The translations under genes and the position numbers were made by a program. Below the pieces are notes generated by a model. The model did not search any database. It was not told where the DNA came from and saw only the letters and a list, made by a program, of their open reading frames with translations. Shown here one piece after another: positions 1 through 6,215 of a DNA stretch of 11,730 nt. The stretch is from Planctomycetia bacterium (GTDB taxonomy: Bacteria > Planctomycetota > Planctomycetia > Pirellulales > UBA1268), in NCBI GenBank assembly GCA_010027105.1, contig RGVT01000054.1, positions 1 to 11,730 on the forward strand. The letters are read 5' to 3'. Positions within the stretch are counted from its first letter, which is position 1; every line of letters starts with the position of its first letter.

Positions 1-1048
1 AGCGGTCGCGGGGAGGCTGCGGGGTGGGGGATCGAGACGGGCGGCTCGTGCCCGCCGCCGAACCGGGTGCAGGAGAGGCTGTCGATGACACGGTTGGCGA
101 TCTCGAGCGCCGCGGCCCCCGCGGAGGCCGGCACGAGCGGAGCCCGACCGGTGCGGATCGCCGCCAGGAAATCGTCGTGCTCGCAGGCGATCGCGTTGGC
201 CTCGGGCACGGCGAGCGTCTCGATCGGCAGCACGTCGCGGAAGAACGCCTCCTTGAGGGCGGGCCGGGCGACGGCCGGCACCGCCGTCGCCACGAACGTG
301 CCGTCGCGCACGCCCTGCGACGGGGCGAGCACCTCGACCGTCTTGGCGTTGAAGTCGACTGTCGCCAGCGCCGTCGCCGACCAGAGCGACACGGTGCGCC
401 GCAGGGCGGGGCTGATGCGGGAGGCGGTCAGGTCGGCCACCAGACCCGACGCGAATACCAGCCGCGCCTTGACGGCGTCCTCGTGGCCGCCGGTGGCGAC
501 GATGCCGTGGGCCTCGACGTGCTCGAGCCGGCCCGGTTCGAGGGAGAGCACGAGGTCGATGTCGTGGATCATGATGTCGTGGACCGCACCGACGTCCATC
601 GACCGGAACGTGAAGGGCGACTGCCGATGCGACTCGATGAACGTCGGCCGGCCGATCCGCCCGACGGCCAGCCGCCAGGCCGGATTGAACCGCTCGACGT
701 GCCCCACCGCGACGATGCGGCCGTGCCGACGGGCCGACGTCACGATCGCCCGGGCGTCCTCCACGGTCGCGGCGATCGGCTTCTCGACGAGCAGGTCGAC
801 GCCCGCCTCGAGCAAGGGCAGCGCCACCCGGGCGTGCAGACCAGTGGGTGCCGCCACGACCGCCGCGTCGACGCGGCCCACGAGGTCCAGCACGCGGCGC
901 AGCCGTGTTCCCCGGCCACCCGCCGCGCCGCGTCGGCCGCCGGATCGACGACGGCCACGAGATCGACGTCGTCACGCGCCGCGAGCAGCCGCGCGTGAAT
1001 CGTGCCCAGGTGCCCGCAGCCCACCACCGCCACCTTCAGCCTCGTCAT
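1..1048 (-). CDS. Gfo/Idh/MocA family NAD(P)-dependent oxidoreductase, GnnA-like; 3' end off window; apparent frameshift
   Basis: The protein starts at ATG 1048-1046, with a GGAGG (1058-1054) 5 nt upstream. Its start overlaps the lpxA stop as ATGA, so translation is probably coupled. The N-terminus is a Rossmann fold with GCGHLG at residues 10-15. After about residue 50 the reading frame breaks (around 893-901), and the family signature continues in the -1 frame: AAPTGLHA, VEKPIA (lysine codon 782-780, the usual catalytic/NAD-binding EKP), GHVERFNPAW and DIMIHDIDLVL. It stays open to base 1, ending soon after the usual C-terminal ALEIANRVID helix, so little is probably missing. Family members oxidise sugar hydroxyls with NAD(P). 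Position beside lpxA and the MIHDID/ERFNPA motifs recall GnnA, the UDP-GlcNAc 3-dehydrogenase that works with aminotransferase GnnB to make diamino lipid A precursor. No GnnB is visible here, so the substrate is inferred. The family is sure; the exact role is not. Confidence 0.85.
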
Positions 1049-1906
1049 GCGGCCCTCCGTCGTTCGCGGGCCCGGCCGTGCCGGCCCTCGTGTTGATGCG
1101 CGAGAAAGTCGAGCAGTTCCACCACGGGCGGCAGGAGCATCTCCTGCGAGCCGAGGATCTCCCGGGCGGAGGCCAGCCCCACCTTGGCCCGGTGGACGAG
1201 CCGGTGGGCCTCCGTGATCGCGGTCACGGCCGCGGCGTCGAAGCCGCCGCGCCGCATCCCCACCACGTTGACGCACCGCGGCCGGGCCGGCATCCCCTCG
1301 CAGAGCATGAACGGCGGGACGTCGTGCAACCCGCGACAGCCCCGCCACGAACGACCAGCCCCCGATCGTGGCCCAGTGGTGCACCGCCACCGCCCCCGAG
1401 AGCGACGCATGCGACTGCACCCGCACGTGGCCGCCGAGCAGCGCGCCGTTGGCGATGGTCACGTGGTCTCCGATCCTGCAGTCGTGCGCCACGTGGCAGC
1501 AGGCCATCAGGAAATTGCCGTCGCCCAGCGTCGTCTCCCCCTCCTCCTTCTCCGATGCGCGGTTGATCGTGACGCCCTCGCGGATCAGGTTGCCGTCGCC
1601 GATCACGACGCGGGTCGCACCGCCGCGGTAGCTCACGTCCTGCGGCTCGGCCCCGATCACGCAGTTGGGGAAGATGCGGTTCCGGGCGCCGATCCGCACG
1701 TCGCCCATGATCGTCACGTGGTTTTCGAGCACGGTGCCCGGCCCGATCACGGCCCCGGCGGAGACGACGCAGCCGGGGCCGACCCGCACGCCGGGCCCGA
1801 GCACGGCGCCGGGGTCGACGAGTGCCGTGGAGGCCACGACCGGCGGCCCGACCGCAGCCGCGCACGGCTCCGCGGGCCACCCGGATGGTTCGCACGCTCC
1901 GCCCAC
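1045..1906 (-). CDS. lpxA: Acyl-ACP--UDP-N-acetylglucosamine O-acyltransferase (LpxA), apparent frameshift
   Basis: LpxA catalyses the first step of lipid A synthesis in the cytoplasm, moving a 3-hydroxyacyl chain from ACP to the 3-position of UDP-GlcNAc. The left-handed beta-helix hexapeptide repeats are clear from about residue 24 (TALVDPGAVLGPGVRVGP). Family landmarks are PQDVSYRG, IREGVTINR and HVAHDC, with His138 and His141 (matching E. coli His122 and catalytic His125), then IANGALLGGHV. After residue 193 the frame changes at about 1321-1333, and the rest (DVPPFMLCEGMPA, VNVVGMRRGGF, then a helical C-terminal domain) is read in the +1 frame to TGA 1047-1045. Joined, the pieces give about 286 residues, longer than the usual 260 because of a 22-residue N-terminal extension. 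The GTG start at 1906 is chosen for an AAGGAG 6 nt upstream; no later start has comparable support. It lies 26 nt after lpxC and overlaps the next gene by ATGA. Confidence 0.92.
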
Positions 1907-1912
1907 GCCTCG

Positions 1913-1918
1913 CTCCTT
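1913..1918 (-). promoter_or_regulatory. Ribosome binding site deciding the GTG start of lpxA
   Basis: AAGGAG on the minus strand in the short lpxC-lpxA gap, 6 nt before GTG 1906. It supports a start upstream of the conserved hexapeptide core and so supports the 22-residue N-terminal extension. Confidence 0.7.
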
Positions 1919-1932
1919 TCCACCGCCCGCCG

Positions 1933-2808
1933 TCAGGCCGGCACGCGCTCGCCCCGCCCGCACGCCGCCAGGAGTCTGCCGGCCAGTTCCGCGTTCAGCC
2001 GGTGGCCGCTGCGGTAGGCCCGCACGTGGGCGTGCACCGGCCGCCCGGCGAGCGCGAGGTCGCCGACGAGGTCGAGCACCTTGTGCCGCACGCACTCGTC
2101 CGGCCAGCGCAGCACGTTGTCGACGGGGCCGTCGACCCCGAACACCACGAGATCGCGGAGCGAGACGTCGAGGCCGAGCCCGGCCGCACGCAGCCGGGCC
2201 GCCTCGTCGAGCGTGATGAACGTGCGGGCGGAGGCCAGCTCGCGGCGGTACGAGCCGGGCGTCACCTCGATGGAAAACTCCTGCCGTCCGATCGGGCCGG
2301 CACCGTAGTCGAGCACGTAGTCGACCGAGAGCCCCGCGAACCGCGGGGGCAACGCCTCGATCCAGGCGTCGGCGTCGCCCACCCGCAGCCGTCCGCGGGC
2401 GACGAGCGGATCGACCGGCTCGCCGAGCTGCTCGAGGCCGGCCGCGTCGATGGCGTCGACGAATTCCCGGGCCGAGCCGTCGAGCCGCGGCAGCTCACCG
2501 GCCGTCACCGCCACCTCGCAGCAGTCGACGCCGAGGGCCGCAAGCGCGCTCAGCAGGTGCTCGACCATCTCCACGCGCCCGCCCTGCGCCTCGAGGTTCG
2601 TGCGGGCCACCGCGTCGACGCGGGCGGCGAGCAGGGCCGGAATCCGTGCCGCCCCGCCACGGCCGCCGACCACGAACACGATTCCCGTCCCGGCCGGCGC
2701 GGGGCGGACCTCGACACGGTTCTCCCGGCCGCTCCAGTAGCCGCGGCCCGCCACCGTCACGGGGCGGCGAACCGTCTGCTGCGGCCGGGGACGCGGGTCG
2801 TGCATCAT
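1933..2808 (-). CDS. lpxC: UDP-3-O-acyl-N-acetylglucosamine deacetylase (LpxC)
   Basis: LpxC is the zinc-dependent cytosolic deacetylase at the committed step of lipid A synthesis, acting on the LpxA product. At 291 aa it is close to the usual 300-305. The zinc ligands are visible: His84 in VEHLLSAL, and His242 with Asp246 in VRHKVLDLVGD; SGH at 267-269 supplies the catalytic His269. The spacings of 4 and 27 residues match E. coli His238/Asp242/His265. LPRLDGSAREFV and ARTF are also present. The N-terminal family motif GVGLHSG is replaced by GRGYWSG (residues 21-27). There is no fused FabZ domain, unlike the LpxC-FabZ fusions of some phyla. The start lies 1 nt after the skp stop (TGA-C-ATG-ATG) with no clear Shine-Dalgarno, so it probably depends on translation of skp. 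Two adjacent Met codons (2808, 2805) are equally possible starts. Confidence 0.96.
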   Translation of the reverse strand: MMHDPRPRPQQTVRRPVTVAGRGYWSGRENRVEVRPAPAGTGIVFVVGGRGGAARIPALLAARVDAVARTNLEAQGGRVEMVEHLLSALAALGVDCCEVAVTAGELPRLDGSAREFVDAIDAAGLEQLGEPVDPLVARGRLRVGDADAWIEALPPRFAGLSVDYVLDYGAGPIGRQEFSIEVTPGSYRRELASARTFITLDEAARLRAAGLGLDVSLRDLVVFGVDGPVDNVLRWPDECVRHKVLDLVGDLALAGRPVHAHVRAYRSGHRLNAELAGRLLAACGRGERVPA

Positions 2809-2809
2809 G

Positions 2810-3439
2810 TCAGCGACGCGGCTGACCCGGCTGGGCCGCCACCGCGGGGCCGTTGAGCATCTTGAGGACGTCGGGCGTGATGTCGATGCCGGGCTCGAGG
2901 TACACGATCGGCTTGGTGATGCCGCGCAGGATCTGGTTGCGGTCGCTGCCGTCGACGGGCTCGCCGTCGAACCGCAGCACCACGGCGATGCGATGCTCGC
3001 GGGCGAACTGCTCGACCGCCTTCTCGACCTCCGTGTAGACCTGCAGGTAGACCTTCGCCTCGCGGTCCATGAAGTCCTTCTTCTGGAGCTGGGCGTTGAC
3101 GTTGAAGTCGCCCTGGGCCTTGGCGATCTCGGCCTCGAGCTTCTTGTATTCGGGCGTGCCGACGTTGAAACCCTTGATCTGCTCCATCAGCCCGCCGATC
3201 CGGTCGCGCTCGGCCTTGAGGCCGTTTTCGGCCGCCATGACCTCGTCCTTCATCTTGTCCATCGCCGCCTTGAAGCGGTTGTGGTTCTTGAAGATGTAGC
3301 CCACGTCGATCACGGCCACGTGCGCCGCGGGACCGGCGGCCGCGGACGCCTGCGGGGGCGCCGGCATCTGGCCGAACGCGGACGATTCGACGGCGGCCAG
3401 CGCCGCCACGCACACAACGGCTGCCAGTTGCGACTTCAC
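2810..3439 (-). CDS. skp: Periplasmic OmpH/Skp-family outer-membrane protein chaperone
   Basis: Skp/OmpH proteins are periplasmic trimeric chaperones that hold unfolded outer-membrane proteins after export. The 209-aa product has a Sec signal peptide (Lys2, hydrophobic 5-17, small residues SSAFG near 19-23). After an Ala/Pro-rich linker comes the conserved strand HVAVIDVGYIF (40-50). A long Lys/Glu-rich helical stretch at about 55-140 would form the coiled-coil tentacles. The end, VLRFDGEPVDGSD...ILRGITKPIVYLEPGIDIT, matches the C-terminal beta element. It starts at GTG 3439, chosen because an AAGGAG lies 8 nt upstream and the signal peptide follows directly; the in-frame ATG far upstream (3583) would add a non-signal leader. 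It opens the lpxC-lpxA run, as skp does in bam-skp-lpx clusters, but no bamA or lpxD is next to it here. Confidence 0.88.
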   Translation of the reverse strand: MKSQLAAVVCVAALAAVESSAFGQMPAPPQASAAAGPAAHVAVIDVGYIFKNHNRFKAAMDKMKDEVMAAENGLKAERDRIGGLMEQIKGFNVGTPEYKKLEAEIAKAQGDFNVNAQLQKKDFMDREAKVYLQVYTEVEKAVEQFAREHRIAVVLRFDGEPVDGSDRNQILRGITKPIVYLEPGIDITPDVLKMLNGPAVAAQPGQPRR

Positions 3440-3447
3440 GGAAAGCT

Positions 3448-3453
3448 CTCCTT
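3448..3453 (-). promoter_or_regulatory. Ribosome binding site deciding the GTG start of skp
   Basis: AAGGAG on the minus strand, 8 nt before GTG 3439. It selects this start over the ATG at 3583, whose leader lies over the putative promoter and lacks signal-peptide features. Confidence 0.7.
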
Positions 3454-3500
3454 GCTTGATGGACTCAATCCCGGCCGCGGGAATTCCACGACGGGGCGGG

Positions 3501-3529
3501 ATGATGCCAGCCCCCGTGCGGCGGCTCAA
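3501..3529 (-). promoter_or_regulatory. Candidate sigma70-type promoter for skp-lpxC-lpxA
   Basis: In the 156-nt gap between the glycosyltransferase stop and skp, the minus strand carries TTGAGC (3529-3524, 4 of 6 to TTGACA), a 17-nt spacer and CATCAT (3506-3501, 4 of 6 to TATAAT). A start near 3494 would give a leader of about 55 nt. Such AT-containing hexamers are uncommon in this GC-rich DNA, but both are imperfect. Nothing else is recognised in the gap; no convincing terminator follows the glycosyltransferase gene, so read-through from upstream is also possible. Confidence 0.4.
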
Positions 3530-3595
3530 GGCCAAAAACACGGGTGAAACGGCCTGCCGCCGGGCGGGATCGGGCGGACGCAACGCCGCGGTTGT

Positions 3596-4399
3596 TCAGC
3601 CGGGCGGCGGCGCGATCTCCGCCGCGCCCGCGGCCGTGTGCCGCTCCGCCTGCTCCTCGAGCAGGAGCAGCGATCGCGGGAGCGTGGAGTCGACGACCCG
3701 CGCCAGCGCGATCACGAAGCCTGCCGTGCCGTCGCGCCAGCCGCCCTGCAGGAGGTAGCTCTTGGCGAAGGTGGCGGCGCCCCGCCAGGGAAGCGTCCAG
3801 CCGCTGACCCGCTGCCCCTTGCCCCGCATGATGCCGGCCTTCAGCCGCGCGTAGCCTACCGACCTGGCCAGCACGTCGGCCGGATCGGTGAAACTGTGGT
3901 GCAGGATCGAACCCGGCAGGAGCCGCGGCGCCGACGCCGCCACCACCTGCTCGTGGACGGGCAGCGCCGAGAAGTCGGCACGGTCGCGGTGGAAGAGCCG
4001 CAGCACCCGCTCCCCGCCCCACGGCCCGTGGAGCACCTCGCGGCGGCCGATGAACGTGCGCCGGCGCAGCGCATAGCAGGCCGCCGGGTCGGCGAGGTCG
4101 AGGGATCGGATCGCCTCCGCCGCCCGCGCGTCGAGCGCCTCGTCGGCGTCGAGCGAGAGGATCCAGTCGTGGGTGGCCAGCGCGACGCCCCGGCGCTTCT
4201 GGGGGCCGTAGCCGAGAAACGGCTGGTGCTCGACGCGGGCTCCCGCCGCACGGGCGATCGCCACGGTGTCGTCGGTGGAGCCCGAATCGAGCACGAGCCG
4301 CTCGGCGCACCAGAAGACGCTCGCGAGGGTGGCGGCGAGGTGCCGCCCGGCATCGCGGGCGATGACCACGGCCGAGATCGGGGCGGGGACGGTCGTCAT
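3596..4399 (-). CDS. Family 2 glycosyltransferase, WaaE/KdtX (LPS core) type
   Basis: This 267-aa GT-A fold enzyme would transfer a sugar from a nucleotide-sugar donor at the cytoplasmic face of the inner membrane. The N-terminus PISAVVIARDAGRHLAATL is the usual GT2 first strand. DSGSTDDT (38-45) and SLDADE (82-87, the metal-binding DxD-type motif) are the nucleotide-sugar site. GYGPQKRRGV (63-72) and ALPVHE (145-150) are typical of the WaaE/KdtX/LgtF subgroup, which adds a core sugar to lipopolysaccharide. There are no obvious transmembrane helices. Its ATG overlaps the kinase stop as ATGA, so the two are probably translationally coupled; skp and lpx genes follow in the same direction, consistent with LPS assembly. 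Acceptor and sugar cannot be told from sequence, and a role in another surface glycan is possible. Confidence 0.88.
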   Translation of the reverse strand: MTTVPAPISAVVIARDAGRHLAATLASVFWCAERLVLDSGSTDDTVAIARAAGARVEHQPFLGYGPQKRRGVALATHDWILSLDADEALDARAAEAIRSLDLADPAACYALRRRTFIGRREVLHGPWGGERVLRLFHRDRADFSALPVHEQVVAASAPRLLPGSILHHSFTDPADVLARSVGYARLKAGIMRGKGQRVSGWTLPWRGAATFAKSYLLQGGWRDGTAGFVIALARVVDSTLPRSLLLLEEQAERHTAAGAAEIAPPPG

Positions 4400-6117
4400 G
4401 GGCCGCGACCGTCGAGCGTCGGCGACGCGTCCGGCCGGCCGTCGCCGGAGGCCGGCGTGAGCGGAAACTCGAGCGTGAAGGTGCTCCCCGCGCCGGCCCG
4501 GCTCTCCGCCCGGATGTCGCCGCCGTGCTCGCGCAGGATCTTGCGGCTCACCGTGAGCCCGAGTCCGGTGCCCCGCGAGCCCTTCGTGGAGGCGAACAAT
4601 TCGAAGATCCCGCCCAGGGTCTCGGGGGCCATGCCCGCGCCGTTGTCGGAGACCACCACCCGCACGACTCGCGCCGCCTCGTCCACCTCCGCCCGGATCT
4701 CCACGCGGGGATCGGGCCGGTCTTCCAGGGCGTCGAGCGCGTTGGTGACGACGTTGAGCACGGCCCTCGAGATGCCCTCGGGGTCGAACACCAGCCGGGG
4801 CAGCCCCGGCGGGGGTGACCAGCGGATCTCGACGCCGGCGTCGGCCGCCCGCTGCTGCACCGTCTCGACCACGTCGGTCACGACCGCCGCGAGGTCCGCC
4901 GGCACGGTGTCGGGCTCGCGGTCCTTGCTGAACGAGAGCATGTCCATCACCAGCGACGAGATCTTGTTTTGGTTACGGGCGACGATGTCCCAGCCCTTCC
5001 TCACCACGGCCAGGTCCTCGTTCTCCAGCCCCATCTCCACGAGGTAGCTGCCGCCGCGGATGCCCTGGAGGATGTTCTTGATGTGATGGGAGAGCGTGGC
5101 GATCGTCTGGCCGACCGCCGCCAGCCGCTCCGACTGCACCATCGCGGAGTAGTAGGTGGTGTCCTCCACCGCGAGCGCGGCCTGATGGCCGATGGCGATC
5201 ATCAGCTTGAGGTGCTCGTCGCTGAACCGGCGCCGCCCCGACTCCAGCGCCTCGCCGAGCGGCACGGTCGTGTCGACGTAGATGACGCCCACGGTGCCGT
5301 AGCGCCCCTGCATCGGCACGCAGATCGCCTCCCGCACCCCCGTGCGCACGACGCTCTGGCCGGAGGCGAAGCGGTCGTCGTCCTGCGCGTCGCTCGTGAG
5401 CACGCCCTCGCGCCTCTCGAGCACGTAGTCGAGGATCGTGCTGCTGATCGCCAGCGACGAGGCCTCGCCCGCGGCGCGGTCGCGCCGGGCCTTCGTCTGC
5501 AGCCGCCGGGTTTCGGGATCGAGCAGCATGATGCAGCCGCGGTCGGCCTCGACCCACTCGAAGACGAGCTGGAGGATGCGGCCGAGCAGGTCGTCGATCT
5601 CGAGCGTCCGGCTGGCGGCCAGCGCCGTGCGGTACATCACCTGCACGTTGCTGCGGGCCCGGGCGAGCCAGCGGTTCTGGGTGTCGTCCGACAGCAGGGC
5701 CGCCGCCACCCCGTCCTCCTCCCGCATGGTGCGCACGATGCGCGACCCATCGGCCCGCCCGTCGCCGCCGACGATGTCGACCTGCCCCACAACCTGCTCG
5801 TCGTCGTGATCCTTCGAGTAGACGAGCACCGTGCGGCCCACCTGGATCTGGTCGCCGCTCGACAGTTCGGCCCGGTCGACCCGGCGGTTGTTGACGTAGG
5901 TGCCGTTGGAGCTCTTCAGGTCGCCGACCTCGACTCTCCCGTCGACGCGCCGGATCTCGGCGTGCCGCCGGGAGACCTCGTTGTCGTCGAGCTGGACGAC
6001 ATTGCCCGTTTCGCGGCCGATGCCCACGGCCCCCTCGTGCGCGGCGAGGTCGTAGCGCTTGCCGCGGTCGCGACCCTGGATGACGAGGAGCGTTGGCACT
6101 GGCGGTTCCTGCGGCAT
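4396..6117 (-). CDS. FHA-GAF sensor histidine kinase
   Basis: A 573-aa soluble kinase. Residues about 10-100 are an FHA phosphothreonine-binding domain (GRE 34-36, SRRH 49-52, SSNGT 69-73). Residues about 180-335 are a GAF domain, with a family-typical ADRGCIMLLD and AICVPM. Then comes a dimerisation/phosphoacceptor helix with His344 in SHHIKN, and an HATPase_c domain with N-box NVVTNALDAL (Asn455, Asn459), G1 SDNGAGM (Asp491) and ASTKGSRGTGLGL. No transmembrane segment or receiver domain is seen, so it should sense a cytosolic signal and phosphorylate a partner encoded elsewhere. The FHA domain suggests input from a Ser/Thr kinase. The Glu/Asp that usually follows the phospho-His is His345. 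ATG 6117 is preferred because it sits just before the FHA fold; the frame is open to 6327, but no Shine-Dalgarno supports an earlier start. It is coupled to the glycosyltransferase by ATGA. Confidence 0.92.
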   Translation of the reverse strand: MPQEPPVPTLLVIQGRDRGKRYDLAAHEGAVGIGRETGNVVQLDDNEVSRRHAEIRRVDGRVEVGDLKSSNGTYVNNRRVDRAELSSGDQIQVGRTVLVYSKDHDDEQVVGQVDIVGGDGRADGSRIVRTMREEDGVAAALLSDDTQNRWLARARSNVQVMYRTALAASRTLEIDDLLGRILQLVFEWVEADRGCIMLLDPETRRLQTKARRDRAAGEASSLAISSTILDYVLERREGVLTSDAQDDDRFASGQSVVRTGVREAICVPMQGRYGTVGVIYVDTTVPLGEALESGRRRFSDEHLKLMIAIGHQAALAVEDTTYYSAMVQSERLAAVGQTIATLSHHIKNILQGIRGGSYLVEMGLENEDLAVVRKGWDIVARNQNKISSLVMDMLSFSKDREPDTVPADLAAVVTDVVETVQQRAADAGVEIRWSPPPGLPRLVFDPEGISRAVLNVVTNALDALEDRPDPRVEIRAEVDEAARVVRVVVSDNGAGMAPETLGGIFELFASTKGSRGTGLGLTVSRKILREHGGDIRAESRAGAGSTFTLEFPLTPASGDGRPDASPTLDGRGP

Positions 6118-6145
6118 GGCGGCCCGGACGGCCCGACCCCGGCCG

Positions 6146-6174
6146 ATTCTGGCACACCGGACGCCCACCGTGAA
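6146..6174 (-). promoter_or_regulatory. Candidate promoter for the kinase-glycosyltransferase unit
   Basis: The minus strand has TTCACG (6174-6169, 4 of 6 to the -35), a 17-nt spacer and CAGAAT (6151-6146, 4 of 6 to the -10). A start near 6139 gives a leader of about 22 nt. It lies in the 98-nt divergent gap to the peptidase gene, back to back with that gene's -10-like site. Confidence 0.4.
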
Positions 6175-6179
6175 GCGGA

Positions 6180-6185
6180 TAGAAT
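6180..6185 (+). promoter_or_regulatory. Candidate -10 element for the M28 peptidase gene
   Basis: TAGAAT matches the sigma70 -10 at 5 of 6 positions and would start transcription near 6192, leaving an AAGGAG (6199-6204) in the leader. No recognisable -35 is found 16-18 nt upstream, so an activator or another sigma factor may be needed. Confidence 0.35.
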
Positions 6186-6215
6186 GGGGCGGAGGTCCAA
6201 GGAGCGCGTGCGCGG

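Noticed and set aside
880..1340. Programmed ribosomal frameshifting in lpxA and the dehydrogenase
   Set aside because: No slippery heptamer, no clear stimulatory structure, and neither family is known for recoding; missing bases explain both breaks more simply.
6147..6167. Sigma54-type promoter (TGGCAC at 6150-6155)
   Set aside because: The -24-like hexamer is not followed by a TTGCA/TGC -12 element at the required spacing.
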